From Lineus longissimus (Eukaryota; Nemertea; Pilidiophora; Heteronemertea; Lineidae): a DNA stretch of 64,000 nt. The DNA is taken from the NCBI RefSeq assembly GCF_910592395.1, contig NC_088316.1:5892001-5956000 (forward strand). The letters run 5' to 3'. Below the pieces are notes generated by a model. That model was given only the letters and a program-made list of their open reading frames with translations. It did not search any database and was not told where the DNA came from. Positions 1 to 9,873 of this stretch are shown piece after piece; positions within the stretch are counted from its first letter, which is position 1; each line of letters starts with the position of its first letter. A program made the position numbers and the translations under genes.

Positions 1-445
1 AAACCAGTCCTGTGTCTATTGAAGACACTACCTAAGAATGTTAAAGGTTTGTTATTGGGAACCATCAGCATTTTCCTACCAGAACGTGCCACTCCCCAAC
101 AATATGTTGACAGACCACAAAGGATAACTTTCTCCACTTGACAGCCAGTATCATAACTGTCACCTGCACGGCCACATCTCTTATAACAAGGATAACTTGA
201 TGAAGAAAAATGATTTAATATCTAATCATCGCAAATAACGGTACATGCATTCAAGCTTAGCTACAGAACACGAAACTACTTAGTATAGAGACACAAGTAA
301 TCAGAGATTTGCTATTTTTCCCACCCCGTAGAAAAAAAGAGCGAAAAATCAACACATTAAAATTACCCATTCAACAAATCAATTACTAGAAAACCTCGTC
401 AGTGAACAGGTTCAAAATTTTAGGACAATGGGAATATAACTATGC
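1..445. other. no recognisable feature
   Basis: AT-rich sequence with no convincing coding frame. It may be the worn 5' part of the LINE that becomes recognisable from about 500 onwards, but I cannot show homology here. Confidence 0.4.
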
Positions 446-653
446 ATGTCTCCTTACGTCAAATGTCATATCTTAAGCAAAACAATCACTTGCTTCAACT
501 ATAAAACAGCTTCAACACCTCGGACATCTGATATGTTTTTGTCTGACTTTGAACCATGTACAATATCTCAATTGAAAAAAATAATGAAGTCAACGACAGT
601 CATCCATACTGGATCCCATTCCCTGCCAACGTTTAAATAATGTATTACCGAAT
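446..653 (+). mobile_element. CR1/L2-like LINE, piece upstream of a DNA transposon insertion
   Basis: The translation holds the linker just before the reverse transcriptase domain of CR1/L2-type LINEs (a phenylalanine-rich 'SDFEP' stretch, then 'QLKKIMKST'). After a frame shift near 600 it reads L-D-P-I-P, a hallmark of the start of the RT domain in this group, and continues as N-N-V-L-P-N to the GAAT at 650-653. There the frame is cut by the end of the DNA transposon. It resumes at 4383 as I-F-L-S-L-V-E, so this piece and 4383-5740 are two halves of one LINE. The copy is dead: at least one frameshift lies in this short segment. LINE family membership is recognised from motif order, and the exact clade is uncertain. 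Confidence 0.7.
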
Positions 654-1101
654 GGGTCATTCCATGCCATTCCACTCAATTTTTCGCCGACCCCCCTCTG
701 ATTTTGGTTTAATTTTGCACACTTGTGGGCACCGCTAAGAAATGGCCACATGACAAATTATAGCTTCATCCGTCTTTTTTTCACGGCTCTAGAGCATTTT
801 GAAAATCTGACTGTTTTGGCCTAATTTTGCAACCCCGCATCGGAAATCGGACCATACTCCCTACTCCTGGACCCGAGAAGCATAAATTTGGTATCACTGG
901 AAAGGGTAGGGAATACCCATTCCATTGATACCCATTTCTTTTCAAGGTCATTTGATGTGACCTGACATTTGACTTACTTTTTCGGGGCATGAGTATCAAT
1001 CGATTTTTTGCAAACGTTAGGAAGTTTTAGCCAATGATGTGGTCAACGTGTCCACAAAGTTTCATAATGGGGAATTCAGTGGTTTTGGAGATATTCAAGA
1101 A
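654..1101 (+). repeat. left terminal inverted repeat of the DNA transposon
   Basis: About 448 bp, matching the reverse complement of 3912-4378 with scattered substitutions and small indels. Landmarks present in both arms: the GGGTCATTCC end, a CCCCCCTCTGATTTTGG stretch, a TTTGCAACCCCGCAT stretch, CATAAATTTGGTATCA and a distal GAATTCAGTGGTTTTGGAGA. It contains TGACCT/AGGTCA half-sites near 943-970. Confidence 0.85.
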
Positions 1102-1202
1102 TGATTTGAAGGCATTGCATCATTTCCAGGAAATGCAGATTCCCCGAACCATTTATACCTGGTATTGCACCATATCTTTATGTTCATTGTGCTTACATCA
1201 CA

Positions 1203-3602
1203 GTGCTGTGTCAGAAGGAGAATATGTCTTTCCCAAAGGAGAAATCCTGCTCCATAGGAACCTATCTTAAAGAGGATTGCCGTGCCCGGCCTTCGGACAT
1301 CTTTCGTTCTCTGGATAAGAATCAACTGGAAATACTGCATCTTCGATGTGATATAAGTGCCGGTATTACATTGACGTCTGCATGTAATCATCACTATGAC
1401 AAGTACTTAAGGCTTTATTCATGCAATGAAAACAAGTGCATGGACCCTTTTGCGATACATCCAGAGAAGGCTGTGAAACGGGGATTACGTGAAATTAGTC
1501 TAGAGTTTTCAAAACTCCATCCTAATCCAAGACTGATACCCGGCAAGAAACTTTGCAGAGACTGTCGCACTGAGGTGCCAAAACGTGACAGGCCTACAAC
1601 ATCGAATACGGATACTGATAATGATACCAATGGTTCAGAGCAAGAGAGCGGTAGTAGCACACAAGGTAAAGTACATTTAGGCATTACAATGTATATTCTT
1701 CATTGAGTTGTAATGTAGGAGGAAACCAGGACACCCTCAGGAAATGTAGGCCTACAACCGCACCCTGTAACCGCATGAAGGACATGGCGAACTGCAGTGT
1801 TATGTAAACTTGAAACACAAAACATTTTGTTTCAACCGCGCGCGTGAAAATCTGATGCTTGCTAGGAGAAGAATTTCTACCACATTGGGCTTTATCGTAG
1901 CTATTTCAATTCGAAATTGTAGCACTTGTTGAGCACTGCACGGAGTCCAGAAGTTACGTTCAACGGGCAGGATCTATAACTAATGTACATTATTTTTCAG
2001 GTGAAGGAAATTCCGAGATAGAAGATCCAACTATTATGCCTACAGCCAGCACGTCAATGATAGAAACATTCGCTCTGCCAACAGTCAACGAAACATTCTC
2101 GGTTTTAGGGAAGACGCCCTTGGATCCCAAAAGGATAAAGCTCCAAGGATACGGTAAACGAAAGCTGGAGCAGGAGAACGGCAAAAAGGCTCCAGGAGGA
2201 ACACGGAATAATGGCTTCGCCAAATCCAAAACTCGGGAGTAAACTTGGGGACGATGTGATCCAGGTTATTCGTGAGTTTTATTTATCAGACACCGTCAGC
2301 CGTGTTATGCCAGGGAAGAAGGACTTTAAGTCAATATATTCAGAGGAAGAGGGGAGAAGGATACATGTTCAGAAACGTCTCGTTTTGTGTAACCTTGTGT
2401 AAGCTTACATATTATTCAAATCAGAAAATCCCGGGATTCAAGTCGGACTTTCAAAATTCGCGGAACATAGGCCAAAACAATGTGTTTTAGCTGGAGCATC
2501 AGGAACACATAATGTGTGTGTGTGTACGATTCATCAGAATTGTAAGTTAATGTTGAGCGCTGTTGGGGAAAAAACATACCATAACTTGCTCGCTGAGATG
2601 TCTTGTAACCCTGGTAAACCAGAGTGCTTTTTGGGCGAATGCAAATTTTGTCCGGGGGTTATTGGCATGAAAGAGAGATAATTGGAGGAACTTAAAGAAA
2701 AGGGTGTGGATAGAGTGACTTATAAACAATGGGTTTCCACGGACAGGTGTGACCTCATAACGATTGAAAGTGACATTAATGACTTCTGTGAAACTCTCTG
2801 TGAAAAACTTCTGCGTCTACGACCCCACGATTTCATAGCCAAGCAGCAGGCAGACTTTTTGGTCAAGGTTAAGGAGCAATTAGGCAACGATGAGGTTCTC
2901 GTTCTTAGTGACTTTAGCGAGAACTATGCGTTTGTGGTGCAGGATGCCGCACAAGGATACTACTGGGCAAATGAACAGGTGACGCTACACCCTTCAGTGG
3001 TTTATTACAAGACAAATGACATTATTCACTCTATCAGTTGTGTGATGATATCTGACTGTCTGACTCACGACACAGTGGCTGTAAGTTTTTTTCAGAAACA
3101 GTTAATGCAGGTTATAAAATCGAAGGTCACCCCTAAAAAGGTTGTATATTTTTCAGACGGTTCGGCCGCTCAGTACAAGAATAGAAAGAATTTTGTCAAT
3201 CTATACTTTCATGAGGAGGACTTTGGTATGCCAGCAGAATGGCATTTTTTCGCAACTGCACATGGGAAAGGCCCATGTGATGGAGTAGGTGGTACTATAA
3301 AGAGACTTGCATCTAGGGCAAGTCTTCAAAGACCTATTGACTGCCAGATTAAGACACCACAACATCTCTTTGAATGGACTAATGACAGCCTTCCAGGTAT
3401 CATTTCCATATGGTGTCCAAAGGATGACATTTCCGAGCATGAGGTTTGGTTAAAGACAAGACTTGGGGATGCGATCACAATAACAGGAACGCAGAAATTG
3501 CATTCTTTCTATCCAGCAGATGAACCAAACAAACTTTCCGTGAAACGCTATTCAAATGCATCCGAAACTAGTAAAGTCAAAGTTCTAAAGGTCAGCAAAT
3601 AG
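1203..3602 (+). pseudogene. decayed transposase of the long-TIR DNA transposon
   Basis: Two exons join cleanly: 1203-1665 ends at a GTAAAG donor and resumes at 2001 after TTTTTCAG, completing a glycine codon across the junction. The N-terminal exon has a Cys/His cluster (CNHHY, ENKCMDPF, KKLCRDCR) that looks zinc-binding. After about 2190 a stretch seems to be missing and the frame changes to one reading 'VMPGKKDF' and 'VQKRLVLCNL'. It shifts again around 2400-2480 before 'LAGASGTHNVCVCTIHQN'. An in-frame TAA lies at 2679-2681, and then a 306-codon open stretch (2682-3602) holds the C-terminal half. There, LSDFSENY, FSDGSAAQYKN and HGKGPCDGVGG supply three aspartates spaced as in an RNase H-like (DDE/D) core; that assignment is my inference. 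The protein resembles a family of unannotated proteins seen in several invertebrates. The copy cannot make a full protein. Confidence 0.72.
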
Positions 3603-3911
3603 TTTGTTAGCGTACTTGTGATATTGCTTTTTTCCTTTGGACAACAGCAATGCTAAATCAATGTGAAATACTGTCAAAATGCGTTCTTTCCACTAGGACA
3701 AAAGTAAAGGAAGGCTCTCAGTGGCCATACCAAACGCACTGAGCCTGCTCGGTCCTTGTCTAGTATTTCAATGGTGCAGGTTACTGAGACACTGTTTATA
3801 GCAAGATCTTTGCACAAATAGTGTATAGTGTAATAAATTGTGTTGGTGAATTAATATGTATGTGCAAGGTTTTTTTTCCTTTGAAGGCCACTCATTCATG
3901 CAGTTTTCCTT

Positions 3912-4378
3912 GAATATCTCCAAAACTACTGAATTCCCCATTATGAAACTTTGTGGCAACATTGACCACATCATTGGCTAAAACTTCCTAAAGTTTGAAA
4001 AAAATCGATCGATACTCATACCCTAAAAAAGTACGTCAAATGTCAAGGTCACATCAAATGACCTTGAAAATTGGCTGACCTTGGAAGGTCATCGTGTCAC
4101 ATATCAGTGGAAAGGGTATCGCCTATCCTTTCCAATGATACCAAATTTATGCTTCTCGGGTCCAGGAGTAGGGAGTATGGTCCGATTTCCAATGCGGGGT
4201 TGCAAAATTAGGCCAAAACAGTCAGATTTTCAAAATGCTCTAGAGCCGTGAAAAAAAGACGGATGAAGCTATAATTTGGCATGTGGCCATTTTTTAGGGG
4301 TGCCCACAAGTGTGCAAAATTAAACCAAAATCAGAGGGGGGTCGGCGAAAAATTGAGTGGAATGGCATGGAATGACCC
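3912..4378 (-). repeat. right terminal inverted repeat of the DNA transposon
   Basis: Reverse complement of the left arm, ending ...AATGACCC at 4378, immediately before the duplicated GAAT. Around 4030-4090 it carries several TCAAGGTCA/TGACCTTGA motifs in close succession, more than the left arm has. Confidence 0.85.
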
Positions 4379-4382
4379 GAAT

Positions 4383-5740
4383 ATATTCCTGTCCTTGGTC
4401 GAGCACATCAATTGCTCTTTGTCGACTGGTGAATTCCCTGACAGTATGAAACTAGCAATCATAGCCCATATTCTGAAAAAAAACATTGAGCGGATATGTC
4501 TGATCTTAAGAACTATCGACCCGTCTCCAATTTGTTGTTCATTTTGTTTCATAGCTTACGAACGTGTGGTAGCAGCAAGGCTCCACAGCCATCTTGCGGC
4601 TAGCAATATGTACCACCCAAATCAATCTGCTTACCGTCCTGGTCACAATGTGGAGACTGCAGTGCTATCCATCACCAACAGTGTTCTCGAGAGTTTCGAC
4701 AAGAAAGACGGTGTCCCAATGGTTCTCTTAGACTTATCCGCTGTCTTTGATACCATTAATCACAAGATTATGATCTCGCATTTGCAAACCGTTTTCGGTT
4801 TCCAAGGTAGTGCGCTTTTATGGTTTGAATCATACCTGTCTGGTCGTTAATTTCGGGTCAAGATCGGCGATAGTCTGTCCGACATATATAATATGCTGTT
4901 CAGGGTGCCTCAAGGAAGTGTCTTGGGACTACTGCTTTTTTCTTGTTATACCTACCCATTGGCTAAAGTGATCGCATGTGATGACAACAGTGTTCACTTT
5001 TCGGCTGACGACACACAGAACTGGCACGCCTTTAGCTTTTATGACCCCACATCGTTGGCCCAAGTGATCGCTACAAGATTGAAAACTGTCTTAGCGATGT
5101 GCGCCTGCGGATGCTTTAGAGCTTTTTATTGCTACGTTCTCCTGATCAAAATGATAAACTAGTGCTTAGTGATGTCAATCTAAGAATCGGTGACGTTCAA
5201 ATTCGTTCAAGTGAGTCGGCACGCAATTTTGTATACTTTTGTATAGTAAGTTAACCTTTCACATACAGTATATCTCAGGTTGTATCGGCCGGTTTCTTTT
5301 ATATGCGTAATATTGCATCTGTCAAGAAATATCTGCCTGAAGACCATTTGAACAATCTTGTGCACGCTTTTATCACATCAAGACTTGATTTCGGTAATTC
5401 CTCGTTTGATGGTTTCCATGTCTGTGAAACGCACCGCCTCCAGAAACTTCAAAACCAAGCAGCCATGCTTTTGACGGGTACAAGAAAATACGATCATATC
5501 ACATCTGTTTCTTTATAACTTGATCTATTGGCTCCCGGTTCAACAACGTATAATATTTAAAATTTTAATTTTTGCTCTCAAAGCCGTTCATGGTACAGGC
5601 CCCGACTATCTTCGACTTCCACTCCACGGATTGAGACAAGACACCAGAGCTCATGATCACTCAGCTCCAACATTGGAGTGGAAACGGTCGAAGAAATTAA
5701 CTGCCGGGGATAGGAGACTATAGGCAGGAGCAGAGGGGAT
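4383..5740 (+). pseudogene. CR1/L2-like LINE reverse transcriptase, downstream half
   Basis: Continues the LINE interrupted at 653. Recognisable in order: the 'SLSTGEFPDSMKLA' RT start, 'NQSAYRPGHNVET', the catalytic-A block 'LLDLSAVFDTINH', a stop at the usual 'SYLSGR' position (4848), 'RVPQGSVLG', and the catalytic-C region near 5000. That region reads S-A-D-D rather than the usual Y-A-D-D. After frameshifts come the C-terminal 'LVHAFITSRLDF', 'LQKLQNQAAMLLTGTRKYDHIT' and 'YWLPVQQRIIFK' blocks. Stops near 4848, 5160 and 5516 and several frame changes show it is dead. The last RT-associated residues run out near 5740, where a dispersed repeat has entered. Confidence 0.85.
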
Positions 5741-5769
5741 AATTTGGCCATCTGCAGGTGACTAATATA

Positions 5770-5937
5770 CACAGTAAGGGCCCAGGGTCATGTCAGATTC
5801 AGCACTAAATGTATTCCCCGTACAAGCGTGAATGATTTCGACGTACTGTGAGATGTGAGAGACCTCTATTGGCGACTTTGTGTAACATTATCTTGCCTGC
5901 CTACATGAAGTTGTTGCCTATATTGTCCCTTTAAAAT
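5770..5937 (+). repeat. 170-bp dispersed repeat (GTGAGAGACC family)
   Basis: Shares a consistent series of landmarks with copies near 14941-15080 and 15440-15560 (both inverted), 16115-16225, 18885-18975 and 24014-24085: GATTCAGC, ATGTATTCC, GTACAAGCGTGAAT, GTGAGAGACC, CTATTGGCGACTT, TTGCCTACCTA, then a CCCTTTAA end. It lies between the coding part and the 3' tail of the LINE, so it probably inserted into the LINE 3' region. No internal promoter boxes are clear, so SINE versus MITE is undecided. Confidence 0.6.
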
Positions 5938-5954
5938 GTTTTACTATTTTTGTC

Positions 5955-6040
5955 ATGTGTATTTATCTCTTGTAAAGCGCCACTGACAATTAACTTTTAA
6001 GTGGCGCTATATAAAAATTATTAATATCATTATTATCATT
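5955..6040 (+). mobile_element. LINE 3' end with TTAATAT/ATT-rich tail
   Basis: TTGTAAAGCGCCACTGACA...TTAAGTGGCGCTATATAAAA followed by ATTATTAATATCATTATTATC. This is the typical CR1/L2-type 3' terminus: a short GGCGC hairpin, a TATATAAA box and a simple trinucleotide tail. The same arrangement ends the LINE at 32.3 kb and, inverted, at 56.1 kb. Confidence 0.7.
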
Positions 6041-6212
6041 ATTGATAAGAAATCGACACAGCACGACTGCTCTTGAATCACGATGACAAACAAGTAAACA
6101 AAATACACATTTCAAATGATAAAATGATACTTTATAATGTGATGTATTACTTTTTTATGGGACCTGGCTATTGGGTACTTGTGATTTCGTCTTAAAGGAC
6201 CATTGGTATTAT

Positions 6213-6600
6213 TAAGGGTAATATTACCCAGCTGTCGGCTGCCAAGTCTGCACCTCGTATTCCACGTTTACATGTAGTTTCTATCAACAAATTGCCCCAA
6301 AAAAGGAAAAAATTCAAAATCTGACTGAATTATCACGGTTTTCCGACGATAATGGAAATCACGTTGAGTTGTATATAAACGGGGTGGCGTAAACTCGGAT
6401 CTTAATAAGGATAATATTACCCAGCTGTCGGCTGCCAAGTCTGCACCTCGTATTCCACGTTTACATGTAGTTTCTGTCAACAAATTGCCCAAAAAAAGGA
6501 AAAAGAAATCAAAATCTGACTGAATTATCACGCTTTTCCGACGATAATGGAAATCACGTTGAGTCGTATATAAACGGGGTGGCGTAAACTCTGATCTCGG
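6213..6600 (+). repeat. 194-bp direct tandem duplication
   Basis: The stretch starting TAATATTACCCAGCTGTCGG at about 6219 recurs at about 6413 with few differences over the whole unit (both contain GCACCTCGTATTCCACG, GACTGAATTATCACG and GTATATAAACGGGGTGG). The 113-codon minus-strand frame here simply reads the same unit twice and is not treated as a gene. Confidence 0.85.
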
Positions 6601-6609
6601 CGTGCACAT

Positions 6610-7739
6610 ACCGCGTTGCGGGAAAGGTCTTCCCCGCCAGGACTTGTGCGTAATGAAAATATCAAATAAACGCCTCTTTTAAGAGCTGAATTATAACTGA
6701 AAAAGCATCAAACATGCACGTTCAGGAAAATGGTTTACTGACGAACCAAGGGAAGAACAAACATACTGCAATAAAAAGCAGCTCATCATTTCTTTAAATG
6801 GACACATACAACTAGAAATTAGGCTATCACAAACTATTGTGTAGAAGCTTTGGGAATTAACTTGTTTTGGAAAAGTTGAAAATACAGATGTATAGTAGTT
6901 CTCTGCAGTTGAGATCAATGCGTGGTCTCACCACACCAGTTGAATGGTGTTTTGCATTTTTTCCAAATTGTGAGTAAGGTGTGTTTAAAATGAAGAAAAT
7001 GGTGAAGTTTCATTACAATTAGCTTAATAATGTGGTTTTGAGGCTCCATCCAACCCGCCGTGCTGAAAAAGCTGACTCGCGGGTTAAAAGCCGTAAAAAA
7101 TCATCCCTGACTTTAGACCCCCCTGAAATTATCATGTATAAAGTACAATGTAAATTTCATGTTTTGCTAGGATAGGTCTATTTGGCTGTGAATGTGTCCC
7201 TCCCAGATTACGTCTCGGAAAAAATTATGAGCGTGTAGAATAGAAAGTACCATTTTAAAGGGAAAACGGCTTAAAACGTTAGTACGAGATACATGTATGC
7301 TGCACATGTCATAGATGTGGCAGTCCCAGTGTATGCTGTAGTGACACATTGCGCATGACGAAAGTACTTGCGGTCTCAGGGGTTTCCTAGCCAAAGGCAA
7401 AAGGCCATCACTCGGGGGTAATCTCAAAAGGTGTCTTCCCATAAGCCTGACATCCACTAATTAAGTCCGACAATGGGAAATAATCTTTTAAAATGTACCA
7501 CGATTCCGACATCCCACAAGTTTAGAGTTCAGAGAAAAGAATCGTACGTAAGTCAAAGTCCGACATCTCACAAGCCCGACGTTCTGAGAAAGGTGTCATA
7601 AGTCCGAAGTCCGACAATAAAGGGTCATCCCAGGGAGTTCTTTGAAATTATAATTTCAAATGCCTCCAAAGGATGACGTAGTATGTGTAAATTTTTTTCT
7701 TCTCGAATTTTTACATCCTTGATTTGATATGTATAGTTG
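6610..7739. other. intergenic, two minor repeats
   Basis: No gene seen. 6823-6895 (CTATCACAAACTATTGTGTA, then GAAGCTTTGG) recurs almost unchanged at 43697-43760, so it is part of a dispersed repeat. 7460-7625 is a loose minisatellite built on AAGTCCGACA/ACATCTCACAAG. Open frames here lack any recognisable content. Confidence 0.5.
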
Positions 7740-7827
7740 ATATTGAGAAGGATAAAAAGTGTTATCTTGATTACTAGATACAATCCAATGTCATCTTTGC
7801 TCTTTTCGATGCCGTTATCTCTTATTT

Positions 7828-9156
7828 TACAACTATATCATTCGGTGGCCATTTTCGTTGTCCAAGTTAACTTTGGTCCTCGAGCACCTTCATTTTTACT
7901 GCCAGGGTCGTATGTAGATATGAAGAGAGTAAATGACCTCTATCGCATTGAAGAAATTTGCCGATACTTCATGATTAGAATTTTCTTAGTGTATTTTATT
8001 GGCGCTATTAGTAAATGGCCATTCTGATCTGTACCAAGAGAAAGCAGGGTCCATGTCATACCAAACAAGCTGATTCCGTTAACGACAGACATATTCATTC
8101 TACGGCTGCTGTCAATTGTGATTCTTACCAACTGTTTTACCTTGGGTTGGTTGTAGTCCCCAATAACCACTGGAATCAGTAGCGCTGTGTTGGCATGATC
8201 CCAACATGCATGGATCCAGAACACTACGTTATGCCCTTTGAGAGCAAGTCTATGACAAAGAGACCAATGCATTCCTAGTCGGGATTCATCGGTATAACAG
8301 AACACTTCAATTTTGGGTGGACATTGCTGGTACACGTATATCTCTTGCTTGTACCATGAAACAAAATGACCAACGTCTTGAGAAACTATTTTGTACGATG
8401 CGACCAGCGTGCCTTTTTTGAACCACAACTTCTGAGTCATATTCTGCTTCACGATGTCAAATAATAACAACTCATATAAATATGAATTTCTTCCTCTATG
8501 CCAACATCTCGACTTTTTGTGTGTCGAGACGGATGACCAGAGAAGAATCTTCTTTTCATCTGGACATATAGCTGCTCTACCTAACTGATTACCTTGACTG
8601 GTAATCTGATAATCAACTGTGATGTCTGATACCTTATTTCCTTCTAAAGTGTAAAGTGAAAATTTCACTTCGAAAGCTCTCCTGCTTCTATTTCTGAACC
8701 TTATAATCAGTCTATCCTGGTAACATAGAATTAGACCAACCCGCACGTGAAGGCGAAATGATATCTTCTGATATGAACTTCTGTAGGTGCTTCTAGGATA
8801 GTAGGATTTTACAAATGTTGGCATATTTCCTCTAAATTCTACACCGACAAATAAAAATACTTCATGGTTTGAGCAGTATTCGATATGAAAATATCCCTTT
8901 GTACGTGTTGCACTAATCGATGCTTCGTATATGTATTCTTCGTGCCTTGTGTTTAACTTTTCATAAAAATGACAAAACTGTACTTTAGTACAGTTGTCAA
9001 TCGCACAGTGACCAATTAAAAATGGAGTGGAGTGATTAAGAAATCAGGAGGTTTAAAATGTTTGAACATGTTGAAGGAAAGAAGGAAAGATGTGACTTTC
9101 AAATTACGAATTTTTTCGACTCGAAAGTTCGCAATCAGCCGACACGGCACTACAAT
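7828..9156 (-). repeat. duplicated unit carrying the unknown ORF, copy 1
   Basis: Similarity to 46707-47995 runs from TCATTCGGTGGCCA, through the whole ORF and its upstream flank, to GCCGACACGGCACTACAAT, where both copies meet the same TA-flanked MITE. The shared non-coding flanks show duplication of DNA rather than retrocopying. Confidence 0.8.
7940..8824 (-). CDS. unknown protein family, copy 1 (294 aa, possibly propeller-like)
   Basis: Unrecognised protein with a close paralog at 46819-47748 and a broken third copy at 46099-46344. From the chosen ATG the frame reads M-P-T-F-V-K-S-Y. The same frame stays open upstream to about 9030 with matching sequence in copy 2 (for example 'EYCSNHEVFLFV' and 'TRHEEYIYE'), so the true N-terminus is probably longer or lies in another exon. 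The sequence alternates short hydrophobic strands with charged turns (KKILLWSS, ELLLFDIV, QKLWFKK, IEVFCYTDES, NGHLLIAP), as in a beta-propeller; that is inference only. No signal peptide or membrane helix is seen. The two long copies differ by many substitutions and small in-frame indels but neither has a stop, which suggests past or present selection on the protein. It may still be a transposon-borne gene. Confidence 0.5.
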   Translation of the reverse strand: MPTFVKSYYPRSTYRSSYQKISFRLHVRVGLILCYQDRLIIRFRNRSRRAFEVKFSLYTLEGNKVSDITVDYQITSQGNQLGRAAICPDEKKILLWSSVSTHKKSRCWHRGRNSYLYELLLFDIVKQNMTQKLWFKKGTLVASYKIVSQDVGHFVSWYKQEIYVYQQCPPKIEVFCYTDESRLGMHWSLCHRLALKGHNVVFWIHACWDHANTALLIPVVIGDYNQPKVKQLVRITIDSSRRMNMSVVNGISLFGMTWTLLSLGTDQNGHLLIAPIKYTKKILIMKYRQISSMR

Positions 9157-9873
9157 GGGTGATTTCAAAGTTGGTTTTGGTTATGACACTGAGATTTAGT
9201 GTTAATCTTAGTGTAAATCTTCGTGTTAATCTGATGCTATTTATCCTGCTATCAGATTAAATCTAATACTTTGTTTTCTCTTAATACTTACAGCGACACT
9301 AAAACGAAAACTAATGATGAAACCGGAATGGAAATCTGGTAAAGCGTTAGTTATAACACCTAGATTTTGTCTGATCCCCGGGTTTAAGTGTCACACTAAC
9401 ACCAAGAGTGCGGTCTTAATCCCAGCTTGGTGTAATGTTCTCAGCACAAGCAATGCATTTTGTATTACCATAACACTTATGCCTTAGGCATTAACAACGA
9501 GCAGATGTCAAAGTTGGTGTTGGTTATCAACATGCATCAGCTGACTAGTTTTGGAATTTGAAATACTTTTCTCAGTGGTTTTCTAGTCAGATATGATGAT
9601 TACTGTTGTGCCCGGGGTTCCGAACAGAAGAAAGCTGATATCGTTTCATGTAGTGAATGGCGTTTTATTTAAAACCTGTAAAAATACACGACATCTAGCA
9701 CCAAATATATATAAGTCATGAGTTATTAGAAGAACTATTTTTGGCATGTTTGATTTTGGGCGTTACTCTCCCAACTAAAACATTCAGCACAAAATTCACC
9801 TGCTAAATGAGCAATTATAATCAGAAATTCAACGATAAACCTTAAACAAATTAACACTTACGTTGACATCAGT

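Larger units (their letters stand above)
654..4378 (+). mobile_element. DNA transposon with about 450-bp terminal inverted repeats
   Basis: A 3.7-kb element bounded by inverted repeats that start GGGTCATTCCATGCCATTCC on both ends. It is flanked by the 4-bp direct repeat GAAT at 650-653 and 4379-4382. Between the TIRs lies one decayed gene (1203-3602) for a large transposase-like protein. The element sits inside a LINE, and its removal with one GAAT restores the LINE frame exactly, so the boundaries are well supported. The combination of very long TIRs, GGG-terminated ends and a 4-bp duplication does not match a superfamily I can name with confidence. The long TIRs are not identical to each other, so the insertion is not recent. 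Confidence 0.88.

Noticed and set aside
6268-6609. 113-aa minus-strand protein
   Set aside because: It exists only because a 194-bp tandem duplication happens to be open; the second half repeats the first.
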